In this document: piece by piece, positions 44,008-54,726 of the stretch | Position numbering within the stretch: position 1 is the first letter of the stretch | Layout: each line of letters starts with the position of its first letter | NCBI GenBank assembly: GCA_937124545.1 | Contig: CAKZKU010000227.1 | Location: 1 to 64,000 of the forward strand | Direction: 5' to 3' | Length of the DNA: 64,000 nt | Source of the DNA: an uncultured Microbacteriaceae bacterium | GTDB taxonomy: Bacteria; Actinomycetota; Actinomycetes; Actinomycetales; Microbacteriaceae | Notes under the pieces: generated by a model | What the model was told of the DNA's origin: nothing | Seen by the model: the letters and a program-made list of their open reading frames with translations, nothing else | The model's database searches: none | Made by a program: the position numbers and the translations under genes

Positions 44008-45336
44008 GTGGAAACAGCTTTGGCCTTCGCTCTGGGTGTTCTCGTCATTGCACTGGGGCTGATTGCCTCGATCGCGCTGCACGAGTGGGGACACTATTTC
44101 CCGGCGAAGAAGTTTGGTGTCTACATTTCGCAGTTCATGATCGGGTTTGGCCCCACACTTTTCTCCCGAAAGCGCGGCGAAACCGAGGTCGGTTTCAAAG
44201 CTATTCCGCTCGGTGGGTACGTGGCGATGGCGGGGATGTATCCCCCGAAAGATAAAAACACTCCCAGCACCGTCTCCACCACGGGTTTCCTCGACAACGC
44301 GGTGGGCGAGGACATCACTCCCGAAGAGGCAGAGCGTGAAGACATGGAGAAGCGCAGCTTCTACCGTCTACCCCTGATTCCGCGGATCACCATCATGCTC
44401 GGTGGGCCGCTGATGAATTTGTTGATTGCGGTGGTTCTCTACGCCGTGGTGCTGATGGGATTTGGTGTTCCTGCTTTGAGCCTCAGCGTTGGCTCGGTGT
44501 CCGAATGCGTCGTTCCCGCGACGCAGACCAGAAGCGAGTGTGGCCCTAATGACCCGGCCGCGCCCGGTGCTCTCGCCGGGCTTCAACCGGGTGACCGCAT
44601 CACGTCCGTCAATGGGGAGCCTGTGGATGAATGGTTCGCCCTGACCGAGAAAATTCGTGTGTCGCCCGGTCGCGCGCTACCGATAACTTTTGAGCGCGAT
44701 GGGCAAGTGCAGGCGACAACTCTGACGCCATTGCTCACCGAACGCTATGCCTTCGATGAAGACGGCGAGATTCTGGTCGATGCGCAGGGCAACCCTCAGG
44801 TCGAAAACGTGGGTTTCGTGGGGATCAGTTCCGCCCTAGAGAATCAACGCCAACCGGTCACCGAGGTTCTTCCCGCGGTGTGGGACAACACCGTGGGCGT
44901 TGCCCGCATTATCGCTACGCTCCCGCAACGCTTAGTCGACACCGCACGCGCAGCGTTTGGGCCGGAGGAGCGCGACCCGAATGGGCCGATCAGTGTTGTG
45001 GGTGTAGGGCGCATAGCCGGAGAGATTGCGACTGTCGATACTCTTTCACTCAGGGACCGCACGGCCAGTTTGATTGGCATCCTGGCGTCGCTCAACGTGG
45101 CACTCTTCGTCTTCAACTTGATCCCGCTTCTGCCTCTCGATGGTGGTCACGTTGCTGTCGCACTCTTCGATTCGGTGCGTCGCAAAGTGGTGAGGGCCCG
45201 GGGTAAACCTGATCCTGGCCCCGTGAATGCCTCGCGCCTCGTTCCGCTCACTCTGGTGGTGGTCGCGATTCTTGGGGGAATGAGCGTCCTGCTGATGTAT
45301 GCCGACATCGTCAACCCGATACGGCTCTTTTCTTAG
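44008..45336 (+). CDS. site-2 intramembrane metalloprotease (RseP/Rip1-like)
   Basis: A 442-residue M50 protease that cleaves anti-sigma factors or other membrane proteins within the bilayer. Zinc ligands are in ALHEWGHYF (H25, E26, H29) on the first helix and the second motif LLPLDGGH near residue 380. A PDZ domain (AGLQPGDRITSVNGE) lies between. Four membrane helices are visible. It sits between dxr and ispG, the standard order in actinobacteria. Confidence 0.95.
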   Translation: METALAFALGVLVIALGLIASIALHEWGHYFPAKKFGVYISQFMIGFGPTLFSRKRGETEVGFKAIPLGGYVAMAGMYPPKDKNTPSTVSTTGFLDNAVGEDITPEEAEREDMEKRSFYRLPLIPRITIMLGGPLMNLLIAVVLYAVVLMGFGVPALSLSVGSVSECVVPATQTRSECGPNDPAAPGALAGLQPGDRITSVNGEPVDEWFALTEKIRVSPGRALPITFERDGQVQATTLTPLLTERYAFDEDGEILVDAQGNPQVENVGFVGISSALENQRQPVTEVLPAVWDNTVGVARIIATLPQRLVDTARAAFGPEERDPNGPISVVGVGRIAGEIATVDTLSLRDRTASLIGILASLNVALFVFNLIPLLPLDGGHVAVALFDSVRRKVVRARGKPDPGPVNASRLVPLTLVVVAILGGMSVLLMYADIVNPIRLFS

Positions 45337-45448
45337 ACCCCGGGGGTGCTCTGCGATCCGCGCTCCGCTGAGAGCCTGGGAAAGACTCGGCCGTTAAGAT
45401 AGAAAAACGACTGCATCAATCGATGCGACGAAGAAAGGGTGCCACCGA

Positions 45449-46597
45449 GTGCCAGCTATCAACCTAGGGATGCCCAAGGTTCCTGAAACCCTCGCCCCCC
45501 GCCGAGAGACCCGGCAAATCAACGTGGGCAAAGTCAAAGTCGGCGGCGATGCCAGGGTCAGCGTCCAGTCGATGACCACGACTCAAACCACCGACATTAA
45601 CGGGACGCTTCAGCAGATTGCCGAGCTCACCGCGACGGGCTGTGACATTGTCCGCGTCGCCGTGCCAACCTCCGATGACGCCGAAGCGTTGCCGATCATC
45701 GCCAAAAAGAGCCAAATTCCGGTCATTGCGGATATTCACTTCCAGCCCAAGTACGTGTTCCAGGCTATTGACGCCGGGTGTGGAGCTGTTCGCGTCAACC
45801 CCGGAAACATCAAGAAGTTTGACGACAAAGTGGGCGAAATCGCTAAGGCAGCGAAGGACGCCGGAATCAGCCTCCGCATTGGTGTGAATGCTGGTTCATT
45901 GGATCCGCGGCTTCTCCAAAAATATGGGAAGCCCACTGCGGAAGCTCTCGTGGAGAGTGCTGTTTGGGAAGCCAGCCTCTTTGAAGAGCACGACTTTCAC
46001 GATTTTAAAATTTCGGTCAAGCACAACGACCCCATCGTCATGGTCAAGGCTTACCGCCAGCTCGCTGAGCGCGGTAACTGGCCGCTCCACCTGGGTGTGA
46101 CCGAGGCCGGGCCTGCCTTCCAGGGCACCATCAAATCCTCGGTTGCGTTTGGAATTTTGCTGGGTGAGGGGATTGGAGACACGATTCGGGTGTCGTTGTC
46201 TGCCCCACCCGCCGAAGAGGTGAAAGTGGGCCTCAAGATTCTTGAGTCCCTGAACCTCCGGGAGCGCAAGCTTGAAATCGTCTCGTGCCCCAGCTGCGGC
46301 CGGGCACAGGTGGATGTTTACACCCTGGCCGACGATGTCACCAAGGGCCTCGAGGGCATGACCGTGCCGCTGCGCGTTGCCGTGATGGGCTGCGTGGTAA
46401 ACGGACCGGGTGAAGCCCGCGAAGCAGACCTCGGCGTGGCCAGTGGGAACGGTAAAGGCCAGATTTTTGTCAAGGGTGAAGTCATCAAGACGGTTCCCGA
46501 AGCGGACATTGTCGCGACCCTGATTGAGGAGGCCAACCGCCTCGCGGCAGAAATGCCGGACGCCCCCAGCGGGGCTCCCGAGGTCGTCACGGCATAG
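45449..46597 (+). CDS. ispG: 4-hydroxy-3-methylbut-2-enyl diphosphate synthase
   Basis: A 382-residue iron-sulfur enzyme of the MEP pathway. It shows [33 protein letters not shown] and the cluster-binding cysteines in [11 protein letters not shown] and [13 protein letters not shown] start with AAAGGG upstream; TAAGAT at 45395-45400 is a possible -10 box. Full length. Confidence 0.97.
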   Translation: MPAINLGMPKVPETLAPRRETRQINVGKVKVGGDARVSVQSMTTTQTTDINGTLQQIAELTATGCDIVRVAVPTSDDAEALPIIAKKSQIPVIADIHFQPKYVFQAIDAGCGAVRVNPGNIKKFDDKVGEIAKAAKDAGISLRIGVNAGSLDPRLLQKYGKPTAEALVESAVWEASLFEEHDFHDFKISVKHNDPIVMVKAYRQLAERGNWPLHLGVTEAGPAFQGTIKSSVAFGILLGEGIGDTIRVSLSAPPAEEVKVGLKILESLNLRERKLEIVSCPSCGRAQVDVYTLADDVTKGLEGMTVPLRVAVMGCVVNGPGEAREADLGVASGNGKGQIFVKGEVIKTVPEADIVATLIEEANRLAAEMPDAPSGAPEVVTA

Positions 46598-46605
46598 CGG
46601 GCGGG

Positions 46606-46611
46606 TAGTCT
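46606..46611 (+). promoter_or_regulatory. -10 hexamer TAGTCT, leaderless type
   Basis: TAGTCT lies exactly 6 nt before the GTG at 46618. Confidence 0.55.
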
Positions 46612-46617
46612 AGAGCG

Positions 46618-48381
46618 GTGCCTACACGCCTGAGCAAGCTCTTTGTCCGTACTCTGCGTGAGGACCCCGCTGAGGCGGAAGTCGCCAGCCATAAGTGGTT
46701 GGTTCGAGCCGGGTATATCCGGCGGCAAGCACCCGGCATTTTTGCCTGGCTGCCTTTAGGTCTCCGGGTGCGCCAGAACATCGAGAAAATCGTGCACGAG
46801 GAAATGCAGGCCGCCGGCGCACAACACGTTCATTTCCCCGCCCTGTTACCCAAAGAGCCCTATGAGAAAACGGGTCGTTGGGAAGAGTACGGGGATGGAA
46901 TTTTCCGGCTCAAAGACCGCAAAGAAGCCGAATATTTACTCGCACCCACGCATGAGGAAGTGTTCACCCTCACGGTGAAGGACCTTTACTCGAGCTACAA
47001 AGACCTTCCGCTGATGATTTACCAGATTCAGGATAAGTACCGCGATGAGGCTCGTCCACGAGCTGGGCTGCTGCGGGGTCGCGAGTTCTCCATGAAAGAC
47101 GCTTACTCCTTTGACTACACCGATGAGGGGTTAGAAACCAGCTACCAAGCTCAGCGTGATGCCTATGAGCGCATTTTCCAGCGGCTGGGTCTCGACTACG
47201 TCATCGTGAATGCTGACGCGGGAGCCATGGGAGGCTCGCGCAGTGAAGAATTCCTCCACCCCACAGACATCGGTGAGGACACCTACGTCAAAACCGCGGG
47301 CGGTTACGCAGCAAACGTGGAAGCATTTGTTTCCACCGCACCCGCGGCCCTGGAGATTCCCGCGGGGCAACCGGCGGTGTTTGATTCCCCGAATACCCCC
47401 ACCATCGACACACTGGTGGCACTTGCTAACGACCAGCACCCCAAAGAGTCGGGTCCCTGGGTGGCAGCAGACACCCTGAAAAACGTGGTGCTCGCGCTCG
47501 TGCACCCTGACGATTCTCGCGAGCTTGTGGTCGTCGGGATTCCCGGCGATCGTGACGTCGATATGAAACGCGCAGAGGTGGCTTTTGCCCCCGCTGTTGT
47601 GGAGCAGGCAACCGACGAGGACTTTGCGAAGAACAAGGGGCTTGTCAAGGGTTACATCGGCCCCTGGTCCGCGAGCGGTCCCTGGCTGGGTAGCGAAGCC
47701 TCCACAGGGCTCAGCTTCTACGTTGACCCTCGCGTTGTGCAAGGAACTTCCTGGGTGACGGGCGCTAACGTCCACGAGCAGCACGTGTTTGACCTGGTGT
47801 TTGGTCGCGACTTTCATGCCGATGGTGTGATGGATATCGCTGCGGTTGTTGATGGCGATGAAGCCCCGGATGGTTCAGGGCCGATAGAAACCGCGCGAGG
47901 GATGGAAATTGGACACGTTTTTCAGCTGGGGCGCAAGTATGCCGAAGCGCTGGGACTCAAAGTTCTTGATGAAAACGGATCCCTCGTCACAGTCACTATG
48001 GGTTCCTACGGAATTGGTGTCACCCGCCTTGTTGCCGTGATTGCTGAGGCCAACAACGACGAGAAGGGTTTGATGTGGCCAGAGGCCATCGCCCCCTACG
48101 ACGTGCACGTGGTGGCAGCGGGCAAAGACGAGCTGGTGTTTGAGGTTGCCGAGCAACTGTGTGCGGACCTGGAGGCATCCGGGCGAGAGGTGCTGTTTGA
48201 CGATCGACCCAAACTCTCACCGGGAGTGAAGTTTGCCGATGCGGAAATTCTGGGTGTTCCCCACATAGTCATTGTGGGAAGGGACGCTGCGGCAGGCCAG
48301 GTGGAGTATTGGAACCGCCGGACCGGTGAGCGGACATCGATGGCCCTGGCTGACGTGCTGGCGGCCCTGCCCACCGCGTAA
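46618..48381 (+). CDS. proS: prolyl-tRNA synthetase
   Basis: A 587-residue bacterial-type class II synthetase with an editing (INS) domain between motifs 2 and 3. It has [21 protein letters not shown]-type motif 1, [27 protein letters not shown] (motif 2), [10 protein letters not shown] (motif 3) and a C-terminal anticodon-binding domain. Full length. The transcript is predicted to be leaderless. Confidence 0.98.
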   Translation: MPTRLSKLFVRTLREDPAEAEVASHKWLVRAGYIRRQAPGIFAWLPLGLRVRQNIEKIVHEEMQAAGAQHVHFPALLPKEPYEKTGRWEEYGDGIFRLKDRKEAEYLLAPTHEEVFTLTVKDLYSSYKDLPLMIYQIQDKYRDEARPRAGLLRGREFSMKDAYSFDYTDEGLETSYQAQRDAYERIFQRLGLDYVIVNADAGAMGGSRSEEFLHPTDIGEDTYVKTAGGYAANVEAFVSTAPAALEIPAGQPAVFDSPNTPTIDTLVALANDQHPKESGPWVAADTLKNVVLALVHPDDSRELVVVGIPGDRDVDMKRAEVAFAPAVVEQATDEDFAKNKGLVKGYIGPWSASGPWLGSEASTGLSFYVDPRVVQGTSWVTGANVHEQHVFDLVFGRDFHADGVMDIAAVVDGDEAPDGSGPIETARGMEIGHVFQLGRKYAEALGLKVLDENGSLVTVTMGSYGIGVTRLVAVIAEANNDEKGLMWPEAIAPYDVHVVAAGKDELVFEVAEQLCADLEASGREVLFDDRPKLSPGVKFADAEILGVPHIVIVGRDAAAGQVEYWNRRTGERTSMALADVLAALPTA

Positions 48382-48416
48382 GCAGGCACGGGGTAGAGGA
48401 AACGTCTGGCCCCTTG

Positions 48417-48445
48417 TACTCTGGCTAGCAGCACACCCTGTGTGC
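48417..48445 (+). promoter_or_regulatory. possible nusA promoter and 5' hairpin
   Basis: TACTCT at 48417-48422 could be a -10 box. A small hairpin GCACAC-CCT-GTGTGC at 48431-48445 would sit at the 5' end of the transcript, 22 nt before the nusA ATG. Confidence 0.3.
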
Positions 48446-48467
48446 ACAATCGAATAGGAGGGCAGTC

Positions 48468-49475
48468 ATGGACATCGACATGAGCGTGCTCAAACTGATG
48501 GAATCAGAGCGCGAAATTCCCTTTGATGACCTAGTGGCGATCATCGAACAGGCCATTTTGGTCGCCTACGAGAAGCACATGGGCCTTGCGGACAACCGCG
48601 GCCAGCGTATTGACCCCGACGCTCCACGGGAACGTGTTGAGCTGGATAAAAAGACCGGCCATGTCACCCTTTACATCCCCATCGTGAACGACGAGGGCGA
48701 AGTCATCGGTGAAGAAGCCGACACCCCGCACGATTTTGGTCGCATCGCTGCCACCGCAGCGAAGCACGTCATCAATCAGCGTTTGCGCGACATCGGTGAC
48801 GATCGCATATTGGGGGAGTACCGCGGCAAGGAAGGGGACATCGTTTCCGGTGTCATCCAGCAGGGCCCCAACCCTCGAATGATCCACCTCAACCTGGGTG
48901 AGGTGGAAGCCATTCTGCCCCCCGAGGAGCAGGTTCCCGGCGAAGTTTATGAGCACGGCTCCAGGCTTCGTGCCTACGTGACCAAGGTGGAAAAAGGCAC
49001 AAAAGGGCCCGCCATTACGGTGAGTCGCACCCACCCCGGCTTGATTCGCCAGCTGTTTACCCTCGAGGTTCCCGAACTCCAAAAAGGTCTGATCGACATT
49101 GTGTCCATCGCCCGCGAGTCTGGGCACCGCACCAAAATTGCGGTGACAGCGATTGAGCCGGGCTTGAATGCCAAAGGCGCGTGCATTGGCGAACTCGGCC
49201 AAAGGGTTCGGGCAGTTCAGGCCGAACTCGGCGATGAGAAAATCGACATCGTCGACCACTCCGATGACCTCGCGCAGTTTGTGTCAAATGCGTTGAGTCC
49301 CTCCAAAGTAACCAGCGCCTTCGTGTTGGACCCGGAGGCGCGGCAGGTCAGGGCGCTCGTTCCCGACTACCAACTCTCCTTGGCCATTGGCAAGGAGGGT
49401 CAAAACGCCCGCTTGGCGGCCAAACTGACCGGAGCCAAGATTGATATTCAACCGGATTCGGTGATGGATTCCTGA
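48468..49475 (+). CDS. nusA: transcription termination/antitermination factor NusA
   Basis: A 335-residue NusA with an RNA polymerase-binding N-terminal domain, an S1 domain (DIVSGVIQQGPNPRMIHLNLG) and two KH domains (the last ending in AIGKEGQNARLAAKLTGAKIDI). The C-terminal acidic repeats of E. coli NusA are absent, as usual in actinobacteria. AGGAGG lies 6 nt before the ATG. rimP, which usually precedes nusA, is missing here: proS ends 86 bp upstream and the gap has no gene. Confidence 0.97.
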   Translation: MDIDMSVLKLMESEREIPFDDLVAIIEQAILVAYEKHMGLADNRGQRIDPDAPRERVELDKKTGHVTLYIPIVNDEGEVIGEEADTPHDFGRIAATAAKHVINQRLRDIGDDRILGEYRGKEGDIVSGVIQQGPNPRMIHLNLGEVEAILPPEEQVPGEVYEHGSRLRAYVTKVEKGTKGPAITVSRTHPGLIRQLFTLEVPELQKGLIDIVSIARESGHRTKIAVTAIEPGLNAKGACIGELGQRVRAVQAELGDEKIDIVDHSDDLAQFVSNALSPSKVTSAFVLDPEARQVRALVPDYQLSLAIGKEGQNARLAAKLTGAKIDIQPDSVMDS

Positions 49476-49518
49476 GCGAGCCCCACACGGTGGCTCTTCG
49501 CCCAGGTAAGGGGCTAGA

Positions 49519-49794
49519 ATGGCAGTAATCAGGCGTTGCTTGGGGTGCCAGTCCACGGATTCGACGAATAACCTTCTTCGAGCAGTGGCGGTGGATCACA
49601 AGCTGGTCGTTGATGAGGGCAAGAAACTGCCGGGGCGCGGGGCCTATGTGCACCGCAACCAGGACTGCATTTCTCACTCTCTTCAGCGCAGAGCGTGGGG
49701 GAGGGCCTTGAAAATGGGTCCGAAACTCGACTGCGACGCTCTGGAAAACCTCAGTAGGTCAACCGACCTCGCTAAGACAAGGCTGAATGGCTAA
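49519..49794 (+). CDS. ylxR: YlxR/DUF448 RNA-binding protein
   Basis: A 91-residue basic protein with the family start RRCLGCQ, a KKLPGRGAYVH core and a C-terminal helix. YlxR proteins bind RNA or nucleoid-associated targets and sit between nusA and infB, as here. AAGGGG precedes the ATG. Confidence 0.9.
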   Translation: MAVIRRCLGCQSTDSTNNLLRAVAVDHKLVVDEGKKLPGRGAYVHRNQDCISHSLQRRAWGRALKMGPKLDCDALENLSRSTDLAKTRLNG

Positions 49795-49874
49795 TGGAAT
49801 CCTCATGAACGGCTCGCGATGAGCCTCAAATGTAGGTAGCGGCGCGCCCTGACTGGGTTCGCCCAGACAGGAGA

Positions 49875-52463
49875 ATGGTGGCTGGAAAACCACGCGTACA
49901 CGAGATTGCTGCAGAACTGGGCATCGATTCCAAGCGCACACTCGAAAAGCTCAAAGAAATTGGCGAGTTCGTCAAAGGTCCCTCATCGACGGTGGAGCCT
50001 CCCGTCGCAAGGAAGCTCAAAGCAGCCTTCGCTGAAGAGGGCGTTGTCCCCGTTCCGAAGGAAGAGAAGCCTGCCCCCAAAGCGGCTCCAAAGCCTGCTG
50101 CCCCAGTCGTTGACGAGCCAGTAGCGCAGGCGCCTGCTGCGCCAGAAAAGCCAGCTGCTCCCGAGGATGGCGGGGCGCCATCGTCGAAGCCCGGTATTCC
50201 GCGCCCCGGTAACAATCCTTTCGCTTCGTCACAGGGCATGGCGAAACCCGGTATTCCGCGTCCCGGTAACAATCCTTTCGCCTCTGCTCAGGGAATGGGT
50301 CGACCCACGGCTCCGCGCCCGGGACAGGGAGCGATGCCGCGTCGTCCTGCCCCCAGTGAGGGTGGGCCCCGCGCTCCCTTCCAGCAACGTTCCGGCGGCC
50401 CCGGTCGCCCTGGTGGTGGACCCGGTGGCTTCGGCGGAGGTCCCGGTGGTGGACCTGGCGGGTCGCGTCCTGGTGGCGGTCGTCCCGGTGCCGGTGGTCG
50501 AGGCCGTGGCCCCGGTGGTGGGACCGCAGGTGCCTTTGGCCGCGGTGGCGGCAAGAGCAAGTCTCGCAAGTCGAAGCGGACGAAGAGGCAAGAGTATGAA
50601 ATGCGGGAGGCGCCAAGCTTAGGCGGCGTATCCATCCCGCGCGGTGACGGTTCTACCGTCATCCGCTTGCGCCAGGGCGCCTCCATGAGTGATTTTGCCG
50701 ACAAGATTGAAACGCTGACGGGTTTCCCGGTTCCCCCCGGCAACCTGGTCACGGTTCTGTTCCAGCTTGGCGAAATGGCCACAGCAACGGAGTCGCTCGA
50801 TGAAGCGACCTTCGAAATCCTCGGTACCGAGCTGGGCTACAAGGTGCAGATCGTCTCGCCGGAAGACGAAGATAAAGAGCTCCTGGAAAGCTTCGACATT
50901 GACCTCGACGAGGTGGAAGACGAAGCCGACCTGGTGATTCGTCCGCCGGTCGTGACGGTCATGGGTCACGTCGACCACGGTAAGACCAAGCTGCTCGATG
51001 CCATTCGAAATGCCAACGTCACCGCCGCTGAAGCTGGCGGGATCACCCAGCACATCGGCGCCTACCAGGTGTGGACCGAGCACGAGGGAATTGAACGAGC
51101 TGTCACGTTTGTCGACACCCCCGGTCACGAGGCCTTCACGGCCATGCGTGCGCGAGGTGCACAGGTTACGGACATCGCAATCCTGGTGGTCGCGGCGGAC
51201 GACGGAATCATGCCCCAGACGATTGAGGCTTTGAACCACGCACAAGCTGCCGGCGTGCCGATTGTGGTCGCCATCAACAAAATGGATGCGCCCGGGGCAA
51301 AAGCGGACAAGGTGCTCCAGCAGCTCACGGAGTTCGGACTTGTTGCCGAGGAGTATGGCGGTGACACCCAGATGGTCAAGGTCTCGGCTTTGAAAGGCGA
51401 GGGAATCACCGACCTCTTGGACGCCGTACTTCTCACGGCCGACGCTGGGCTAGATCTGCGCGCAAACCCCAACCGCACCGCACGAGGTGTTGCCATCGAG
51501 GCGAAACTCGACAAGGGTCGCGGCGCTGTGGCCACCGTGCTGATTGAGTCGGGAACCCTCCGCGTGGGTGAAGCCATCGTTGCCGGTACCGCCTACGGTC
51601 GTGTTCGTGCAATGACTGATGAAAACGGTGAGGCAGTCGAAGAGGCCTACCCTTCGAGGCCGGTTGCGGTCCAGGGGCTCTCCAGTGTTCCTCGCGCGGG
51701 TGACACGTTCCTCGTCACCGACGATGACCGAACCGCCCGTCAGATTGCGGAGAAGCGAGAAGCAGCAGAGCGCAACGCACTGTTGGCAAAGGCTCGCAAG
51801 CGCATCAACCTCGAGGACTTCACCAAGGCCCTCGAAGACGGCAAGATCGAAGCTCTCAACCTCATCATCAAGGGAGACGTCTCGGGAGCCGTGGAGGCTC
51901 TCGAAGAGTCGTTGCTCAAAATTGAGGTGGGCGATTCGGTGCAGTTACGCATCATCCACCGCGGTGTGGGAGCAATCACCGAGAGCGATATCAACCTCGC
52001 CACAATCGATAACGCGATCATCGTGGGGTTCAACGTTCGACCCGATGCGAAGGCGCGCGAGCGTGCACAGCGCGAGGGTGTCGACGTTCGCTTCTACTCG
52101 GTGATCTACAACGCTCTGGAGGAGATCGAGAACTCGCTCAAGGGCATGCTCAAGCCGGAATTCGAAGAAGTCCAGTCGGGCTTTGCCGAGGTGCGCGAGG
52201 TCTTCAAGTCCTCGAAGGCGGGAACCATTGCCGGATGTATCGTTCGGACGGGAACCATCACCAGGAACGCCAAAGCGCGCATCATCCGCGATGGCGTGGT
52301 GTTGCACGACGGCCTCGCGATTGACTCGCTGCGTCGGTTCAAGGACGACGTCACCGAGGTCAAGACGGACTTCGAGTGTGGAATTGGCTTGGGCAAAGTC
52401 AAGGACATCCAGGTGGGTGACGAAATCGAGACCATCGAGATGAAAGAAAAGATTCGTGAGTAG
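49875..52463 (+). CDS. infB: translation initiation factor IF-2
   Basis: An 862-residue GTPase that brings initiator tRNA to the ribosome. An N-terminal IF2N domain starts with [18 protein letters not shown] long Pro/Gly/Arg-rich linker (about residues 60-240) includes a 19-residue tandem repeat. The G domain begins at [17 protein letters not shown] and includes [16 protein letters not shown] and NKMD. Domains II-IV follow. ATG 49875 or GTG 49878 may be the start. rbfA overlaps the end. Confidence 0.97.
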   Translation: MVAGKPRVHEIAAELGIDSKRTLEKLKEIGEFVKGPSSTVEPPVARKLKAAFAEEGVVPVPKEEKPAPKAAPKPAAPVVDEPVAQAPAAPEKPAAPEDGGAPSSKPGIPRPGNNPFASSQGMAKPGIPRPGNNPFASAQGMGRPTAPRPGQGAMPRRPAPSEGGPRAPFQQRSGGPGRPGGGPGGFGGGPGGGPGGSRPGGGRPGAGGRGRGPGGGTAGAFGRGGGKSKSRKSKRTKRQEYEMREAPSLGGVSIPRGDGSTVIRLRQGASMSDFADKIETLTGFPVPPGNLVTVLFQLGEMATATESLDEATFEILGTELGYKVQIVSPEDEDKELLESFDIDLDEVEDEADLVIRPPVVTVMGHVDHGKTKLLDAIRNANVTAAEAGGITQHIGAYQVWTEHEGIERAVTFVDTPGHEAFTAMRARGAQVTDIAILVVAADDGIMPQTIEALNHAQAAGVPIVVAINKMDAPGAKADKVLQQLTEFGLVAEEYGGDTQMVKVSALKGEGITDLLDAVLLTADAGLDLRANPNRTARGVAIEAKLDKGRGAVATVLIESGTLRVGEAIVAGTAYGRVRAMTDENGEAVEEAYPSRPVAVQGLSSVPRAGDTFLVTDDDRTARQIAEKREAAERNALLAKARKRINLEDFTKALEDGKIEALNLIIKGDVSGAVEALEESLLKIEVGDSVQLRIIHRGVGAITESDINLATIDNAIIVGFNVRPDAKARERAQREGVDVRFYSVIYNALEEIENSLKGMLKPEFEEVQSGFAEVREVFKSSKAGTIAGCIVRTGTITRNAKARIIRDGVVLHDGLAIDSLRRFKDDVTEVKTDFECGIGLGKVKDIQVGDEIETIEMKEKIRE
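50187..50300 (+). repeat. 57-bp tandem repeat inside infB
   Basis: Two copies of 57 bp (first at 50187, second at 50244) encode [19 protein letters not shown] and a near-identical second unit in the disordered linker of IF-2. It stays in frame. Confidence 0.88.
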
Positions 52464-52908
52464 TAACTCACCTCGGGCAAGGAAGATGGCGGATTTGATC
52501 CGCAAAATTCTTGCCGAGCGTTTGCAACGCGGACTTCGTGACCCTCGTCTCGGGTTTGTCACCATCACCGACGTTCAGGTGACCGGTGATCTCCAACACG
52601 CCAGTGTTTTTTACACGGTGTTAGGGGACGACGTCGAGCGCAAAGACACCCAGAAGGCGCTGCGCGCAGCGACGGGGATGCTACGCACCGAGGTCGGTAA
52701 GAACATCACCGCCCGGCTGACGCCGAGCCTGGAGTTCATTTTGGATGGCCTGCCCGAGAACGCTTCGGCGATTGGGGACCTGTTGCGTGAAGCCAATGAG
52801 CGGGACGCGGAAACGGGCCGGCAAGCTCAATCCGCTCGCTTCGCCGGCGACGCTGACCCCTACAAGAGCGTGCCCGGCGACGAAGAGCCCTCCTCAACAG
52901 CCCGCTAG
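52456..52908 (+). CDS. rbfA: ribosome-binding factor A
   Basis: A 150-residue protein with one KH-like domain that matures the 16S rRNA 5' end. It has [17 protein letters not shown], the [18 protein letters not shown] motif, and [10 protein letters not shown]. The last 30 residues are a polar tail. The GTG start overlaps the end of infB by 8 nt. truB, the usual next gene, is not here. Confidence 0.95.
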   Translation: MSSNSPRARKMADLIRKILAERLQRGLRDPRLGFVTITDVQVTGDLQHASVFYTVLGDDVERKDTQKALRAATGMLRTEVGKNITARLTPSLEFILDGLPENASAIGDLLREANERDAETGRQAQSARFAGDADPYKSVPGDEEPSSTAR

Positions 52909-52919
52909 ACGCGCACATG

Positions 52920-52950
52920 AGCGCTCGCTTGCTCGTGGGCAACGAGCGCT
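52920..52950 (+). terminator. terminator after rbfA
   Basis: AGCGCTCG pairs with CGAGCGCT around an inner TTGC/GCAA stem (one bulged C, 6-nt loop), 12 nt after the rbfA stop. It ends the nusA-ylxR-infB-rbfA unit. Confidence 0.75.
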
Positions 52951-53020
52951 CTATCGTCCTTGATAGGCCTAACAACGCTATGCCGGCAGGAACTGCTCGG
53001 CTGAAGAGACGGAGAATCCA

Positions 53021-53794
53021 GTGTCGATGAAACGCGAAAGCCCCCGCCAGTACCACATTGAATTGGCCGAGGGAGATGTTGGTCGCTACGTCTTTCTCCC
53101 GGGTGACCCCGGTCGGTGCGAAATGATCGCGTCTTATTTTGATGAGCCCCAGAAAGTGGCAAGCCACCGCGAGTACGAGACCTGGTCCGGGTATCTCGAG
53201 GGGGAAAAAGTCGCAGTGATGTCGACAGGTATTGGGGGTCCCTCGGCCGCTATCGGCCTAGAGGAGCTCGTCGCCATCGGAGCGGACACGTTTGTTCGCG
53301 TGGGGACGTCGGGCTCGATGCAGGAACACATTAAGCCCGGCGATATCGCGATTGTTTCGGGGGCGATCCGCGATGAGGGAACAGGTTTGCACTACCTTCC
53401 GATCGAATTTCCGGCCGTCGCCGACGTGGATATCACTCAGGCCCTTCGCGATGCTGCTGTCGGTATGGATAAAAACGTTCACGTCGGTGTCTCGCAATCC
53501 AAGGACTCGTTCTACGGTCAGCATGCTCCCGAGCGAATGCCTGTTGCCTCGCAGCTCAGTGAACGATGGGCCGCCTGGATTGGCGGCGGTGCCATCTGCT
53601 CGGAGATGGAAGCGGCCGCGCTATACATCGTCTCCTCGGTGCTTCGTGTCCGGGCGGGCGGGCTGATGATGGTGATGGGTCACCCAGATCAGTCCCCGAT
53701 GACGCCTGAGGAATGGGAAGCCTCGAAAGTGGACCACTTGCTGCCCGTCGCGATCGAAGGAATGAAAGAGATCATTCGGCGCGACAAGGCCTAG
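53021..53794 (+). CDS. udp: uridine phosphorylase
   Basis: A 257-residue nucleoside phosphorylase that splits uridine to uracil and ribose 1-phosphate. It shows YVFLPGDPGRCEMIA (phosphate loop), STGIGGPSAAIGLEEL, VRVGTSGSM, and ICSEMEAAALYIV, the ribose-binding segment. This pattern favours uridine phosphorylase over purine phosphorylase, but the base specificity is inferred. GTG 53021 follows GGAG; ATG 53027 is an alternative. Stops interlock with mutY (CTAG at 53791-53794). Confidence 0.87.
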   Translation: MSMKRESPRQYHIELAEGDVGRYVFLPGDPGRCEMIASYFDEPQKVASHREYETWSGYLEGEKVAVMSTGIGGPSAAIGLEELVAIGADTFVRVGTSGSMQEHIKPGDIAIVSGAIRDEGTGLHYLPIEFPAVADVDITQALRDAAVGMDKNVHVGVSQSKDSFYGQHAPERMPVASQLSERWAAWIGGGAICSEMEAAALYIVSSVLRVRAGGLMMVMGHPDQSPMTPEEWEASKVDHLLPVAIEGMKEIIRRDKA

Positions 53795-54669
53795 GACCCA
53801 AGCTCCACAGATTGCTCGGAATCAGCGCAATAGCGAATCAGACCGTCCTCCACCAGGGAGTTAAGCGCTCGAGAAAACTGTTGCGGGTCGGTCACCAGCG
53901 TCCACAGGAACGATACGGGCACCGGGGTATCGCTGGCGCGGAGTTCTCGGAGCACTAAACCTCGCGCTTGGCGGTCGCTTCCTTCATATCGAGCCTGGCC
54001 GGATGCGCGTTTGCCCTCATACGGCGGGTAATCCTCGGCTCTCCACCGGCACGAGGAAGAAACCGGGCACCCCCCGCACGAGGGTTTCCTCGCTGTGCAG
54101 AGCACTGCTCCCAGTTCCATCAAGCCTTTTGCGAGGGTGACTTGCCGCCGGAGGCCGCGCACCTGGTCGAGGGCCTCTTGACCAGCGCGCAGGTCAGCAG
54201 CGGTGCGGGGTGGGCCAGCTTCTGCTTGGCCGTGTTCTAGCCGAGCTAACACGCGGCGGACATTCGTGTCCACCACGGGGTCGGGATAGCCAAAGGCAAA
54301 ACATCGAATCGCTCGTGCCGTGTAATCGCCGACGCCGGGGAGCGCCAGGAGCTCTTCGAGGCTGTGGGGGAGTTCGCCATTGTGGCGCTCCACGATGGCC
54401 TGTGCTGATTCGTGCAGACGTTTGGCTCTCCTGGGGTAACCAAGCCGTCCCCACAGTGTGAGAACTTCTGCCAGCGGTGCTTGGGCGCAGGCAGCGGGTG
54501 TGGGCCATCGTTCTAACCACTCGATCCAGCGGGGAATGACCCGAGGGACCGGAGTTTGCTGAAGCATCACTTCGGAAACCAGGACGCCCCACGGGGTGGT
54601 GTCCGGTGAGCGCCAGGGAAGATCGCGATGTGACTCTTCAAACCAGTCAACAACGGCATCCATGGTCAC
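53791..54669 (-). CDS. mutY: A/G-specific adenine glycosylase
   Basis: A 292-residue DNA glycosylase that removes A opposite 8-oxoG. It has the helix-hairpin-helix LPGVGDYTARAI, the catalytic Asp in VVDTNVRRVL, EVMLQQTPV, and the four-cysteine iron-sulfur loop CTARKPSCGGCPVSSSC. The C-terminal MutT-like 8-oxoG reader is short or absent compared with E. coli MutY (350 residues). GTG 54669 is chosen because TAGCGT lies exactly 6 nt upstream; GTG 54675 and ATG 54663 are alternatives. Confidence 0.93.
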   Translation of the reverse strand: MTMDAVVDWFEESHRDLPWRSPDTTPWGVLVSEVMLQQTPVPRVIPRWIEWLERWPTPAACAQAPLAEVLTLWGRLGYPRRAKRLHESAQAIVERHNGELPHSLEELLALPGVGDYTARAIRCFAFGYPDPVVDTNVRRVLARLEHGQAEAGPPRTAADLRAGQEALDQVRGLRRQVTLAKGLMELGAVLCTARKPSCGGCPVSSSCRWRAEDYPPYEGKRASGQARYEGSDRQARGLVLRELRASDTPVPVSFLWTLVTDPQQFSRALNSLVEDGLIRYCADSEQSVELGS

Positions 54670-54675
54670 CCCCAC

Positions 54676-54681
54676 ACGCTA
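54676..54681 (-). promoter_or_regulatory. -10 hexamer TAGCGT, leaderless type
   Basis: On the minus strand TAGCGT is followed by GTGGGG and then GTG at 54669, the same 6-nt spacing as elsewhere. Confidence 0.45.
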
Positions 54682-54714
54682 GCGAATTGATTCTGCTTTC
54701 CCAGCCGACACCTC

Positions 54715-54720
54715 TAAGGT
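54715..54720 (+). promoter_or_regulatory. -10 hexamer TAAGGT, leaderless type
   Basis: TAAGGT lies exactly 6 nt before the ATG at 54727. It is divergent to the mutY promoter, with about 33 bp between the hexamers. Confidence 0.55.
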
Positions 54721-54726
54721 TTGGGC

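Noticed and set aside
49473-49500. GAGCC/GGCTC inverted repeat after nusA as a terminator
   Set aside because: The stem is only 5 bp with a 9-nt loop and lies within the nusA-ylxR-infB operon, where termination is not expected.
50400-50560. GGT-rich repeats in infB that could look like a repeat array
   Set aside because: They encode the Gly/Arg/Pro linker of IF-2 and keep the reading frame.
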